From Proteus faecis (GTDB lineage Bacteria; Pseudomonadota; Gammaproteobacteria; Enterobacterales; Enterobacteriaceae), in NCBI RefSeq assembly GCF_003144395.1, contig NZ_PENZ01000034.1, positions 434,001 through 498,000 of the forward strand: a DNA stretch of 64,000 nucleotides, in the 5' to 3' direction. Numbering within the stretch: position 1 is the stretch's first letter; the number at the start of each line of letters is the position of its first letter. The notes under the pieces are model-generated. The model ran no database searches, was not told the DNA's origin, and saw only the letters and a list, made by a program, of their open reading frames with translations. Both the position numbers and the translations under genes were made by a program. Positions 17,431 to 26,107 of this stretch are shown here, in pieces.

Positions 17431-17454
17431 TTAATAGGTATATATACCTATTAA
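17431..17454. repeat. Perfect 24-bp palindrome
   Basis: The half TTAATAGGTATA (17431-17442) is followed immediately by its exact reverse complement. It lies about 370 bases upstream of the chemoreceptor and about 130 bases past the Nudix stop codon. It could be a dimeric repressor site or a cruciform. No regulator is recognised. Confidence 0.6.
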
Positions 17455-17519
17455 CATTAATTTATTTAATTCTAAGATTAATTTATAGTAAGTTTAAAAG
17501 TTTTTTATTTCCAATAAAA

Positions 17520-17546
17520 ATAAAGCAGTTTCTAAAAACCGCTTTA
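17520..17546 (-). terminator. Terminator of the Nudix gene
   Basis: AAAGCAGTTT and AAACCGCTTT form a 10-bp stem with one mismatch. On the minus strand it is followed by ATTTTTATT. Confidence 0.65.
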
Positions 17547-17587
17547 ATTGTTTATTTATTATGAGTCAGTTAATTTTATTAAGAAAT

Positions 17588-18064
17588 TTAAATAATTTTT
17601 TTTATTAATAGCTTTTCAGTTAGTTCAATAAGTCTTATCACATTTAATGGCGTTTCTCTTTTTTTAACCTCTTCCAAAGAAAGCCATTGGAAAGATTTAT
17701 TTGTTAATTGGCTATTTTTTAACGGTTTGCAAAGATAAATCATATCGATGTGATAATGAAATCCTTGTTTTTTATCGTGAATGGGTTCTTTTAAAATAGC
17801 GAGAGGTTTTACAAGCTCAATAACATCATCATTATTTAGGTTAAGGCTAAACTCAGGTTGATAACAAAGACACTCACACAATAAACCTGTTTCTTCTTCT
17901 ATTTCTCTTAATACTGCATCTTGTGGCTCTTCATTTTCTTCTATATGGCCACCAGGTGGTAACCAACAGCCTATTTTAGAATGTAAATGAAGAAGGAATT
18001 TGCCCTGCCCATCGAATACAATGCCCGTTGCTGTGAAATGGCTCTTAGGCACTTCTATTGTCAT
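17588..18064 (-). CDS. Nudix hydrolase
   Basis: A 158-residue protein with a perfect Nudix box: G-x5-E-x7-REI-x-EE-x-GL, from GHIEEN through EETGLL at about residues 38-60. These enzymes hydrolyse nucleoside diphosphates linked to another group; the substrate is not predictable here. It lies 66 bases from the end of the TetR gene on the same strand, so the two could share a transcript. It is not NudB, which is present separately near 49.7 kb. Confidence 0.82.
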   Translation of the reverse strand: MTIEVPKSHFTATGIVFDGQGKFLLHLHSKIGCWLPPGGHIEENEEPQDAVLREIEEETGLLCECLCYQPEFSLNLNNDDVIELVKPLAILKEPIHDKKQGFHYHIDMIYLCKPLKNSQLTNKSFQWLSLEEVKKRETPLNVIRLIELTEKLLIKKII

Positions 18065-18130
18065 AATATTCTGATCCTTTGCTCTGTTTATTTTTATCCA
18101 ATCTACATCACATCTATTATTATGTTTGTG

Positions 18131-18751
18131 CTATTTATGGTTTTTCGCATTTATCGAAGATTGTTTTATCCCCATCAAAAAATCAGAAAATATCATTTTA
18201 AAGTCCTTACAGGCATTTTCAGATAATGTAGCTTCATTCTTTAAATTAATCGTGATATGCGTGACAAATCCATAAATTAAATTCACAACAATATCAGAAG
18301 AATAAGTACAAATTTCTTGTTGATCATAGAGAACATCTACACATTTTTTAATTCGAGGAATAAGAATTTGTGAATCAATCTCATCCCATTCTTTCCAACC
18401 TAAAACTGAAATTATTTCTTGTAAGGGAATAAGCTTATCTTTATGTTGATAAATATGATCAACACAAACACTAAAAATAACCTCTAACTCCTGCCACTGA
18501 TCATCATAGGTAGGAATTTGAACGAGTTTTTCGACAACTTTATCAACCTGAAAAAGGTAGCACTCTTTTAATAACGCTTTTTTATTACTAAAGTGGTGAT
18601 AGAAAGCCCCTTTCGTTACTCTTGCGTGACGCGATATTTCATCAACGGAAACATTACAATAGTTCTGATTTATAAATAGTTCTTGCGCTGCTTCACGTAA
18701 TGCAGAACGCGTTTGCTCTGAATTCTCTTGTTGCCGAGATTTTATTTCCAT
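18131..18751 (-). CDS. TetR-family transcriptional repressor
   Basis: A 206-residue regulator. The N-terminal TetR helix-turn-helix is clear at about residues 12-58 (ALREAAQELF...VSVDEISRHARVTKGAFYHHFSNKKAL); the C-terminal ligand domain is divergent. I start at ATG 18751, with AAGGG just upstream, not at the longer in-frame start at 18775, which would run through an operator-like palindrome. It is divergent from a Rob-like activator with two palindromes in between, an arrangement recalling ramR/ramA. Autoregulation and control of the neighbour are inferred. Confidence 0.85.
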   Translation of the reverse strand: MEIKSRQQENSEQTRSALREAAQELFINQNYCNVSVDEISRHARVTKGAFYHHFSNKKALLKECYLFQVDKVVEKLVQIPTYDDQWQELEVIFSVCVDHIYQHKDKLIPLQEIISVLGWKEWDEIDSQILIPRIKKCVDVLYDQQEICTYSSDIVVNLIYGFVTHITINLKNEATLSENACKDFKMIFSDFLMGIKQSSINAKNHK

Positions 18752-18766
18752 GATAAAACCCTTAAA

Positions 18767-18783
18767 ACATACCATAAGTATGT
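18767..18783. promoter_or_regulatory. Operator-like palindrome before the TetR gene
   Basis: ACATAC and GTATGT are separated by five bases. It ends 16 bases before the TetR start codon, a common position for an autoregulatory site. Confidence 0.5.
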
Positions 18784-18799
18784 AATAATATATGGGTAT

Positions 18800-18816
18800 C
18801 AGTTTCGTGTAAACTG
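18800..18816. promoter_or_regulatory. Second operator-like palindrome, before the Rob-like gene
   Basis: CAGTTT and AAACTG are separated by five bases, the same geometry as the first palindrome. The two centres are 33 bases apart, about three helical turns. It lies 26 bases before the Rob-like start codon. Confidence 0.45.
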
Positions 18817-18841
18817 AACAAAATATTTTCAGGAAATTATC

Positions 18842-19756
18842 ATGTCATCTCAGTACAATGGGCTTATCCCCTCAAATACCTTATCCTCTTTTAATATAGA
18901 AATTATCAAAGAACTTCTTCTCTGGATTGAGGTGAATCTGGAAAAGCCGTTGCTACTTGATGATGTTGCGATCCGTTCTGGTTATACAAAATGGCACTTA
19001 CAACGCGTATTTAAGCAAGCAACAGGATTAACACTTGCTTCGTATATTCGAGGACGACGCTTAACAAAAGCGGCAACAGAATTACGTTTAACCAAATTAC
19101 CTATTCTGACTGTGGCATTGCGTTATCAGTTTGATTCTCAACAATCATTTACACGTCGATTTAAAGCCACGTTTGGTGTAACACCTACAGAATACCGTAA
19201 ACTTGATAATCTTTGTGGTAATAATTTTCAGCCACCAATCAATTTTGATGTTGTTGATTTGCCTATTCCTAAAATTATGGAATTGCCTGAAAGTTATGTT
19301 TATGGGATGCAATATCAATATTTTTGTTCAATCGAAGATATTGGCAAATTGCACGAAGATATTCGTCACCAATTTTGGAATGATTTTTTACTGTATACGG
19401 ACAAAAATTTTACAGAAAGCACTGTGCTTATTTCGTACCAACCAAACACATTACGTAAAAATAAAATCCAGATTGATTATGAAATTGGGTTAAATAGCTT
19501 AGATCATTTTACAAAAACAAGTGGCTTTAGAAAAAGAGTGATTGAGGCTGGGCGTTATGTCAGATTCCAATTCAAAGGAACTCTAGAAGAATATAAACAG
19601 TTTGCGATGAAAATTTATTTTTATACCCTGCCCTCATTAGGTTTATGTCGTCGCTTAGGTGCTGATATTGAAAGATATGTCTGTATAGAAACTGATATTG
19701 ATTTAATGGAATTACCCAAAACCTTAGAAATTGATTATTTCGTTCCTATTCATTAA
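18842..19756 (+). CDS. AraC-family activator, Rob-like with GyrI-like domain
   Basis: A 304-residue protein. The N-terminal AraC/XylS DNA-binding domain (about residues 20-120) is of the MarA/SoxS/Rob type: GYTKWHLQRVFKQATG, YIRGRRLTKAA and FDSQQSFTRRFKATFGVTPTEYRK are nearly those of Rob. The C-terminal part (about 130-304) matches the GyrI-like effector domain of Rob (FWNDFL, GRYVRFQFKGTLEEY). It may control efflux and stress genes. Paralogues elsewhere in the genome cannot be excluded, so I do not assign rob. It is divergent from a TetR gene and followed by a strong terminator. Confidence 0.85.
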   Translation: MSSQYNGLIPSNTLSSFNIEIIKELLLWIEVNLEKPLLLDDVAIRSGYTKWHLQRVFKQATGLTLASYIRGRRLTKAATELRLTKLPILTVALRYQFDSQQSFTRRFKATFGVTPTEYRKLDNLCGNNFQPPINFDVVDLPIPKIMELPESYVYGMQYQYFCSIEDIGKLHEDIRHQFWNDFLLYTDKNFTESTVLISYQPNTLRKNKIQIDYEIGLNSLDHFTKTSGFRKRVIEAGRYVRFQFKGTLEEYKQFAMKIYFYTLPSLGLCRRLGADIERYVCIETDIDLMELPKTLEIDYFVPIH

Positions 19757-19763
19757 TGATCCT

Positions 19764-19795
19764 AAAATAGCCTGAATTTTCAGGCTATTTTATTA
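19764..19795 (+). terminator. Terminator after the Rob-like gene
   Basis: AAAATAGCCTGA (19764-19775) pairs perfectly with TCAGGCTATTTT (19780-19791) around a 4-base loop. Confidence 0.85.
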
Positions 19796-19936
19796 AGAGT
19801 AGATTCGTTTTATAAAGGCTGCTGTGCAATAACTTTTTTATCGTTTTTTCTGTACAATAATTCACTAAGTTAGCTGTTTACTGATTATTAAAACAAAATT
19901 TCTTATTACATCCCTACAAAAACAAATAAGGTGATC

Positions 19937-20869
19937 ATGCGCACTTCTCTTCTATTTTTACTCTCTGCTTTTTTACTTCCTTCTTTCGCAAGTTATGCAG
20001 AAATATCAACACATCTACTCCCACGGAAAGATGGCAGTGAAATTAGCTATTACGTGGATAAAAGAGCTGAAAAAAATCAAACGTTATTAGTATTAATGCA
20101 AGGCTCTGACTGTAACAGCATTAAAAATAATGTGTTTATCCAAGAAACCTTTGGTCACTGGCTACCAAATAGTGATGTTTTAATGGTGGAAAAATACGGT
20201 ATTACCGCTCAATTACCTTATTCGCAATATGATGGTGAGCGTATTGATTGCCCTAAAAGCTATCAACGTCATGATAATCCCAAACAACGAACCGAAGATT
20301 ATGAGGCAGTGTTAGATAAATTATCTTCACAGTATCCAAATATTATTTTACTTGGTGGAAGTGAAGGCGCGACGATAGTACATTTGATGGTAACAAAACG
20401 CAATGATATTAAAGTCGCTATTGCGCTAAATGGCGGAGGACGTTTTTTTCTTGATGATGTTCTTTATAATATCCGTCATACCACACCAAAAGAACATGTT
20501 GAAGATGCTCTAAATGGCTTCCAGCAATTTGCTGACGCAATAAAAAACGCTCAAATAGATGATGAACAATTTATAAGCGAGCACAGTAAAATATGGTGGC
20601 AACAATTTTTTACTATCGATTTACTTAAAATCATTAAAAGTAATCAACACACCCCAGTGTTAATTATTCAGACACTTAATGACACTAATGTAAATGTCGA
20701 TTCATTTTATCAACTAAGCCAAGATATTAATCAGCCTAATGTGAAGTTTATTAAATATGAAAAATTAGATCATGGGTTTTATAATGAACAAGGTGAGCGT
20801 TTAACGAATAAAATAATCAATGATATACAGCATTGGTACTCTCAATATGAACAACAGCCCAAAGCGTGA
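19937..20869 (+). CDS. Secreted alpha/beta-hydrolase-like protein
   Basis: A 310-residue protein with a signal peptide (MRTSLLFLLSAFLLPSFASYA). The nucleophile-elbow motif is GGSEGA, preceded by a strand NIILL; a later HGFYN may supply the catalytic His and LIIQTLNDTNV the acid. This suggests a periplasmic serine hydrolase or esterase. ATG 19937 is chosen because AAGGTG lies just upstream; the GTG at 19931 overlaps that element. The neighbours do not hint at a substrate and I do not recognise a named family. Confidence 0.65.
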   Translation: MRTSLLFLLSAFLLPSFASYAEISTHLLPRKDGSEISYYVDKRAEKNQTLLVLMQGSDCNSIKNNVFIQETFGHWLPNSDVLMVEKYGITAQLPYSQYDGERIDCPKSYQRHDNPKQRTEDYEAVLDKLSSQYPNIILLGGSEGATIVHLMVTKRNDIKVAIALNGGGRFFLDDVLYNIRHTTPKEHVEDALNGFQQFADAIKNAQIDDEQFISEHSKIWWQQFFTIDLLKIIKSNQHTPVLIIQTLNDTNVNVDSFYQLSQDINQPNVKFIKYEKLDHGFYNEQGERLTNKIINDIQHWYSQYEQQPKA

Positions 20870-21081
20870 TTTAATAGCTTATCTATTATTTTAGGTTTAT
20901 TGTTCTTACTTGACATTTTTAATCAATCGAAAAAGTAATTCTATTTTTTTATTGGTTTGCATTTTTATTATCCTATACTTAAATAGTAATAAAATTGCTT
21001 ACTAACTGATTTAAAGCAGGATCTTTATATCGTTAATTCTATATAATGATAATTATTCTCTTTTTTAAGTTTGGGATAAAA

Positions 21082-21732
21082 ATGGAAAGCACGACCACAC
21101 TTTTACGTCTTGATAAAGTAAGTTATCGAATTGATAACAAAATTATCCTCGACAATATCAATTTTGAACTTCAACCTTCTGAATTTAAACTTATCACAGG
21201 CCCATCAGGTTGTGGTAAAAGTACCTTACTCAAGATTGTCGCTTCTCTACTATCACCCACTAATGGTTCAATTTTCTTTGAAAATAAAGACTATTTAACC
21301 TTGTCCCCCGAAGAATATCGCCAACAGGTCTCTTATTGTACTCAAACCCCTATGTTATTTGGTGAGACTGTTTACGACAACCTTAAATTTCCTTATTTCT
21401 TACGAAAACTCCCAGTGGATGATAAGAAACTGGTGCATGATTTGGATTATTTTTGTTTACCTGAATCGATTATGAAAAAAGGAATTAATGAACTTTCGGG
21501 TGGGGAAAAACAACGTATTTCACTGATAAGAAATCTACAATTTATGCCAAAAATCTTATTACTTGATGAGATAACAAGTGCATTAGATGAAAATAATAAA
21601 ACAAAAGTGAATGATATTATTCACCACTACGTTAAAGATCAAAATCTCGCCGTATTATGGGTCACACACGATCAAAATGAAATAAAACATGCTGATGATG
21701 TGATCTCATTATCTTCTCACAATGATGCCTGA
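21082..21732 (+). CDS. fetA: Iron efflux ABC transporter, ATP-binding subunit FetA
   Basis: A 216-residue ATPase very similar to E. coli FetA (YbbL). Walker A is GPSGCGKST, the signature ELSGGEKQRISLIRNLQFMP and Walker B ILLLDEITSALDE. The start is ATG 21082 with GGGA upstream; the ORF can be extended to 21046 but those residues are not family-like. It pairs with fetB 32 bases downstream. In E. coli FetAB lowers cellular iron and protects against peroxide. Confidence 0.9.
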   Translation: MESTTTLLRLDKVSYRIDNKIILDNINFELQPSEFKLITGPSGCGKSTLLKIVASLLSPTNGSIFFENKDYLTLSPEEYRQQVSYCTQTPMLFGETVYDNLKFPYFLRKLPVDDKKLVHDLDYFCLPESIMKKGINELSGGEKQRISLIRNLQFMPKILLLDEITSALDENNKTKVNDIIHHYVKDQNLAVLWVTHDQNEIKHADDVISLSSHNDA

Positions 21733-21764
21733 TTATTTCTTTCTTTATCAGTCACCTCTTTGTT

Positions 21765-22556
21765 ATGAGCGAACATAATATTATGAACGAACATACGATA
21801 AGCAATGAATCTCTGATTTTCTCGCTTTTATTAGTTCTCGTGGCTATTTTTATTAGTCGCAAAGAGAAATTAGCTTTAGAAAAAGACATTATTTGGAGTA
21901 CAGCAAGAGCCATCATTCAACTATTAATTGTTGGCTATGTCTTAACCTATATTTTCCATGTCGACCATTTTATACTCACCTTCTTAATGGTGTTATTTAT
22001 CTGCTATAACGCAGCTCATAATGCCAAAAAACGAAGCAAATACGTTAAAGATATTTTTCTGATCTCTTTTACTGCTATTACAACTGGGGCATTATTAACT
22101 TTAGCTATTTTACTGCTCACCAATTCAATTGCTTTTACGCCAATTCAAATTATCCCAATTACAGGGATGATTGCCGGAAATGCCATGATAGCAACAGGGC
22201 TCTGTTATAACAATTTGGGTCAACGTTTTCAAAATCAACAACAGCAATTGCAAGAGATGTTAAGCTTGGGTGCTACACCTAAACTAGCTTCAATGAGTAT
22301 TATTCGAGATAGTATTAAATCTTCATTAATTCCGACCGTTGATGCAGCAAAAACTGTGGGTATAGTTAGTTTACCAGGCATGATGTCAGGGCTTATTTTT
22401 GCCGGTGTTGATCCATTACAGGCCGTTAAATATCAAATTATGGTGACTTTTATGTTGATGGCAACAGCCAGTATTTCAACCATTATTGCTTGCTATTTAA
22501 CCTATAAGAAATTTTTTAATCAGCGCCACCAGCTTATTAATTTTGAGAACCGCTAA
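21765..22556 (+). CDS. fetB: Iron efflux ABC transporter, membrane subunit FetB
   Basis: A 263-residue inner-membrane protein of the UPF0014 family with about seven hydrophobic segments. Conserved stretches include TGMIAGNAMIATGLCYNNLGQR and the ATPase-contact region LSLGATPKLA, as in E. coli YbbM. The first residues read MSEHNIMNEH, an imperfect direct repeat, and ATG 21783 is an alternative start. It completes the FetAB exporter. Confidence 0.9.
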   Translation: MSEHNIMNEHTISNESLIFSLLLVLVAIFISRKEKLALEKDIIWSTARAIIQLLIVGYVLTYIFHVDHFILTFLMVLFICYNAAHNAKKRSKYVKDIFLISFTAITTGALLTLAILLLTNSIAFTPIQIIPITGMIAGNAMIATGLCYNNLGQRFQNQQQQLQEMLSLGATPKLASMSIIRDSIKSSLIPTVDAAKTVGIVSLPGMMSGLIFAGVDPLQAVKYQIMVTFMLMATASISTIIACYLTYKKFFNQRHQLINFENR

Positions 22557-22576
22557 CTATAGTTATTAACTCTATT

Positions 22577-22608
22577 GAAAAAGGTCACCCAATTGAGTGA
22601 CCTTTTTA
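22577..22608. terminator. Bidirectional terminator between fetB and ycgN
   Basis: AAAAAGGTCAC (22578-22588) pairs perfectly with GTGACCTTTTT (22597-22607). The T and A flanks allow use on both strands for these convergent genes. Confidence 0.85.
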
Positions 22609-22621
22609 ATAAAATAAGAGA

Positions 22622-23065
22622 TTAACCACGTCCTTTCGGCCGATTAAGAATATGCTCTTCCCAATCTTCAACTTCCGTTTCTGGCACCGCAATATATCTT
22701 ACTGAAATATTGTTTTGGTGCATTCTTGCTTTATTACCAGCAATTAAAGGATGCCAACTTTGTAACGCCTTACCTTCTGCTAACAGACGATATGCACAAG
22801 TCATTGGTAACCACTCAAATGTTGGTAAATTATACCGTGTAAGCTTTATACAATCTGGCTCATAACGGAAACGATCTTCGTAATTACTGCATTGGCAGGT
22901 TTTAATATTTAGCTGATTACAAGCGACATTGGTAAAGTATATCTCGTCAGTATCATCATCCATTAACTTGTGTAAACAGCACTGTCCACACCCGTCACAG
23001 AGCGATTCCCACTCATCATCACTCATTTCATCTAATGTTTTAGTCTGCCAAAAAGCTTGTGTCAT
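22622..23065 (-). CDS. ycgN: YcgN, cysteine-cluster protein (UPF0260)
   Basis: A 147-residue protein with the family cysteine motif CDGCGQCC at about residues 24-31 and further cysteines in CQCSNY, PDCIKL and MTCAYR. These fit the putative metal or Fe-S binding proposed for the UPF0260/YkgJ families. Sequence and neighbours match E. coli YcgN. The function is unknown. It ends the minus-strand run ycgL, transglycosylase, ycgM, ycgN. Confidence 0.9.
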   Translation of the reverse strand: MTQAFWQTKTLDEMSDDEWESLCDGCGQCCLHKLMDDDTDEIYFTNVACNQLNIKTCQCSNYEDRFRYEPDCIKLTRYNLPTFEWLPMTCAYRLLAEGKALQSWHPLIAGNKARMHQNNISVRYIAVPETEVEDWEEHILNRPKGRG

Positions 23066-23101
23066 CTCTACGTTATTACCTTATTGCTCATCTAATACGA
23101 A

Positions 23102-23758
23102 TTAAATAACCCGCGTTGTCAGCTGATGTTCATTAACGCTTAATACCAACATATCACCTGATTCTAGAGGGCCAACACCTTCAGGTGTTCCCGTTAAAAT
23201 CACATCACCAGGACGTAGGGTGAAAAAGCGAGACATATAGCTGATAAGGGGTAAAACTGGCGTTAGCATATCACGACTGTTACCCTGCTGACGAATCTCA
23301 TCATTAACACGTAACATTAAATCCGCATTTTGCGGATCGCCAAATGAATTGACAGGGATAAAACCAGATAAAGGTGCCGAGCCATCAAACGCTTTACTTT
23401 TTTCCCACGGTTGCCCTGCTTTTTTCAATTTACCTTGTAAATCACGTAATGTGAGATCAAGACCAATACCAAAACCCGCAATTGCACGATCAACTCTATC
23501 TTCATTAGCTTGCTTAAGTGGTTGACCAATAAGTACAGCTAATTCAATTTCGTGATGAACCGCCCCCATATCTCTTGGGATAGCAATAGGTTGGCGAATA
23601 TCACACATAGCGGTTTCTGGTTTGATAAAAATCACCGGCTCTTCTGAGCGAACCGATCCCATCTCTTTAATGTGATTTGCATAATTACTGCCAACGCAAA
23701 TTACTTTATTAACCGGAAAATCAAGTAACGCACCTTCCCAATCACGATGTTGATACAT
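23102..23758 (-). CDS. ycgM: Fumarylacetoacetate hydrolase-family protein YcgM
   Basis: A 218-residue FAH-fold enzyme. It shows the N-terminal family motif VGSNYANHIKEMG, metal-ligand acids in HHEIELAVLIG and IGLDLTLRDLQ, and the C-terminal LTGTPEGVGPL. Family members act as acylpyruvate hydrolases or oxaloacetate tautomerases or decarboxylases. The E. coli orthologue is adjacent to ycgN, as here. Confidence 0.9.
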   Translation of the reverse strand: MYQHRDWEGALLDFPVNKVICVGSNYANHIKEMGSVRSEEPVIFIKPETAMCDIRQPIAIPRDMGAVHHEIELAVLIGQPLKQANEDRVDRAIAGFGIGLDLTLRDLQGKLKKAGQPWEKSKAFDGSAPLSGFIPVNSFGDPQNADLMLRVNDEIRQQGNSRDMLTPVLPLISYMSRFFTLRPGDVILTGTPEGVGPLESGDMLVLSVNEHQLTTRVI

Positions 23759-23810
23759 ATTGTGTTCCTTTTAGGTAAATTGCTGTGTTTTATTTCACGG
23801 CAAAACGCGA

Positions 23811-24938
23811 TTAGCTCGCGTTAGACAATGAATTTATTTTATTAGCAACGCCATCAGCCATTGTGACAATGCTAAGGGCAAAAAAGTAAGAGCTGTTCCA
23901 ATGCATAATCGTACGGAAGTTCTGTGTCACTAAGTAGCTTCTGTGTAAATCATCATCAGGAATAATTAACCATACAGACATCGCATCGTTTAATTGGCTA
24001 TTTACAGGTAATTGAACACCCAATGCTTTCCATTGAGCGACCGTTTTTTTCTGCTCGGTCTTAATGCCTTCAAGCTGTTGGTTGAAATCTACCGATAAAG
24101 TAACTTGTTCTCCCCAAGGGAGTCCACTTTCCCAACCTTCAGTCGCTAAATAGTTAGCAGCCGAAGCAAAAGCGTCTTCTTGAATATTCCAGATATCGAT
24201 TTTTCCATCACCATTGCCATCGGCAGCATAAGTTAGGAAGGATGATGGCATAAACTGAGTTTGTCCCATCGCTCCTGCCCATGAGCCTTTGAGGCGCTGT
24301 CCTTGAGGGATATGTCCTTCTTCAATAATCTCTAATGCAGCCATCAATTGACGAGTAAACAGTGCTTCTCGACGGCCCTCAAATGCGAGCGTTGCAAGTG
24401 CAGAGACAACATCCTCTTTGCCTTGCACTTTACCGAAACCACTTTCAAGCCCCCATAACGCAACTATGTAGTTAGCAGGCACACCATATTTTTTACTGAT
24501 TTGCGCTAAGGTATCTTGATGCTCTTGGTAAAGCTTAGCCCCTTGGTTTAAACGACCATTGGTGACAATGCGTGGTAAATAAACATCGAGTGTAATTTTC
24601 TTTTCCGGTTGATTACGGTCTGATTTAATCACTCGTTCAATAAAATGTGCTTCTGAAAAAGCAAAATCTATTGTTTCTTGTTTATATCCCAATTGAGCTG
24701 CTTTCAATTTTAATGCTTCGATATAAGCGGGAAATTGTGCAGAAGTACGAGTTTCTTTAGGAAACGCTTGTTCTAACGATGCAACATCCACTTGTTTCCA
24801 TCGAGGTGTTTTTTGTGCTTCAACAGCCGTTGCCCCAGGTGGGACAATTTGTCTTTCAGCCAACTTTTGTTGGCTATTCGTACACGCAGATAACATTAAA
24901 CCGGAAACAATCACAGCGATGAATGAATATTTGAACAT
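23811..24938 (-). CDS. Lytic murein transglycosylase lipoprotein, MltB-like family
   Basis: A 375-residue protein with signal peptide and lipobox LSAC at about residues 16-19, so it is probably outer-membrane anchored. The transglycosylase domain carries the catalytic Glu in LWGLESGFGKVQG, then GAMGQTQFMPS and an EF-hand-like loop DGNGDGKIDIWN, as in Slt35/MltB. It cleaves peptidoglycan glycan strands to 1,6-anhydro products. It belongs to the broader MltB group rather than being mltB itself. It lies between ycgL and ycgM, a place where E. coli has no such gene as far as I recall. Confidence 0.87.
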   Translation of the reverse strand: MFKYSFIAVIVSGLMLSACTNSQQKLAERQIVPPGATAVEAQKTPRWKQVDVASLEQAFPKETRTSAQFPAYIEALKLKAAQLGYKQETIDFAFSEAHFIERVIKSDRNQPEKKITLDVYLPRIVTNGRLNQGAKLYQEHQDTLAQISKKYGVPANYIVALWGLESGFGKVQGKEDVVSALATLAFEGRREALFTRQLMAALEIIEEGHIPQGQRLKGSWAGAMGQTQFMPSSFLTYAADGNGDGKIDIWNIQEDAFASAANYLATEGWESGLPWGEQVTLSVDFNQQLEGIKTEQKKTVAQWKALGVQLPVNSQLNDAMSVWLIIPDDDLHRSYLVTQNFRTIMHWNSSYFFALSIVTMADGVANKINSLSNAS

Positions 24939-24962
24939 TTATGCTCCTTTTATCTCGATGAT

Positions 24963-25256
24963 TTATTCAGTTTTTTCTGATTTTTTTAATTCATCTAAAT
25001 AAGCATTTAACATACTTTCGACAGGTGGTGGCACTTGTAAGTAAAAACCCTGCTCAACTAATGCCTTTTTGACCTTTTCAATGTCAGCATGCGCTAAACG
25101 CTGTCTATCCGCGAGATTAAGCAACATTGAAAACTGTGGTTCGCCAAAACTTTGTAATAATTCGTCCGGAATTCGAGAGAAATCATCCTTTTTTTCGATG
25201 TATAAATAAGTTTGATCACGTTTGGTACTACGGTAAATTGCACAAATCATTTTCAT
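24963..25256 (-). CDS. ycgL: YcgL family protein (UPF0745)
   Basis: A 97-residue protein matching E. coli Ycg[23 protein letters not shown], then a C-terminal [18 protein letters not shown]. The function is unknown. It is divergent from minC, as in E. coli, where the conserved neighbourhood has invited speculation on cell division. Confidence 0.92.
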   Translation of the reverse strand: MKMICAIYRSTKRDQTYLYIEKKDDFSRIPDELLQSFGEPQFSMLLNLADRQRLAHADIEKVKKALVEQGFYLQVPPPVESMLNAYLDELKKSEKTE

Positions 25257-25383
25257 TAAACTCTAATTATTAAAATAAGCGACTTGCCTGAATATTTTAG
25301 TAAATATAACATGCTTATATACTTTCGTAATATCGTCTCTGGTTTTTTGTGCCAGATTATAAAAAATTTACTGAGTCAGATAG

Positions 25384-26085
25384 ATGTCAAACACGCCCAT
25401 TGAGTTAAAAGGCAGTAATTTTACCCTTTCAGTACTCCATTTAAACGATGGAACACCGAAAGTTATTCGTCAGGCTATTTCAGAAAAAATTGCACAAGCG
25501 CCTCAATTTCTGAAAAACGCACCTGTAGTTATCAATGTTTCTGCTTTAGCTGATGAAAATATTGATTTTAAAAAACTGAGGCGAATTGTAGAAGATGCTG
25601 GCTTACGAGTCGTGGGAATTAGTGGTAGTTCAGACGCTCAACAGAAAGAAGCGATAATTGCCGCACAGTTACCTATCTTAAATGAAGGTAAAATAGTTAA
25701 GCCAAGCACTCAGGCAAATAACGATAAAACGAATGAAGCACCGACAGCTGTTCGTCAAAAAACAAAAATCATCCATACTCCTGTTCGTTCAGGTCAGCGT
25801 ATTTATGCTCAAAATAGCGATTTAGTCGTTATTAGTAATGTGAGTGCAGGCGCTGAATTAATTGCTGATGGTAATGTCCATGTCTACGGTGTATTGCGTG
25901 GACGTGTCCTTGCAGGGGCATCGGGTGATAATGAGAGCCATATTTTTTGTACACATCTGTCTGCTGAACTTGTTTCTATTGCTGGTCAATATTGGCTAAG
26001 CGACCAAATTCCTACAGACTTTGTTGGTAAGTCAGTACAACTGAGTCTGAAAGAGAATGAATTAACAATCGAGAACTTAATTTAG
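25384..26085 (+). CDS. minC: Septum site-determining protein MinC
   Basis: A 233-residue division inhibitor. The N-terminal FtsZ-interacting domain (about residues 1-105) is followed by a variable linker. The C-terminal beta-helix (about 130-233) has [23 protein letters not shown] and the MinD-binding [11 protein letters not shown]. MinC with MinD blocks FtsZ polymerisation away from midcell. It is the first gene of the minCDE operon, 22 bases before minD. Confidence 0.96.
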   Translation: MSNTPIELKGSNFTLSVLHLNDGTPKVIRQAISEKIAQAPQFLKNAPVVINVSALADENIDFKKLRRIVEDAGLRVVGISGSSDAQQKEAIIAAQLPILNEGKIVKPSTQANNDKTNEAPTAVRQKTKIIHTPVRSGQRIYAQNSDLVVISNVSAGAELIADGNVHVYGVLRGRVLAGASGDNESHIFCTHLSAELVSIAGQYWLSDQIPTDFVGKSVQLSLKENELTIENLI

Positions 26086-26107
26086 AGCATCGACAAGGAA
26101 TCACTCC

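Larger units (their letters stand above)
17064..17587. other. Intergenic region upstream of the chemoreceptor
   Basis: About 520 AT-rich bases without a recognisable gene. It contains a sigma-28-like promoter (17232-17259), a perfect 24-bp palindrome (17431-17454) and the terminator of the Nudix gene (17522-17545). Confidence 0.6.

Noticed and set aside
17987-18226. Plus-strand ORF opposite the Nudix and TetR genes
   Set aside because: It lies across the ends of two well-supported minus-strand genes and resembles no family.
24180-24240. EF-hand-like loop as a sign of a calcium-binding protein of new type
   Set aside because: Such a loop is a normal part of Slt35/MltB-type transglycosylases.
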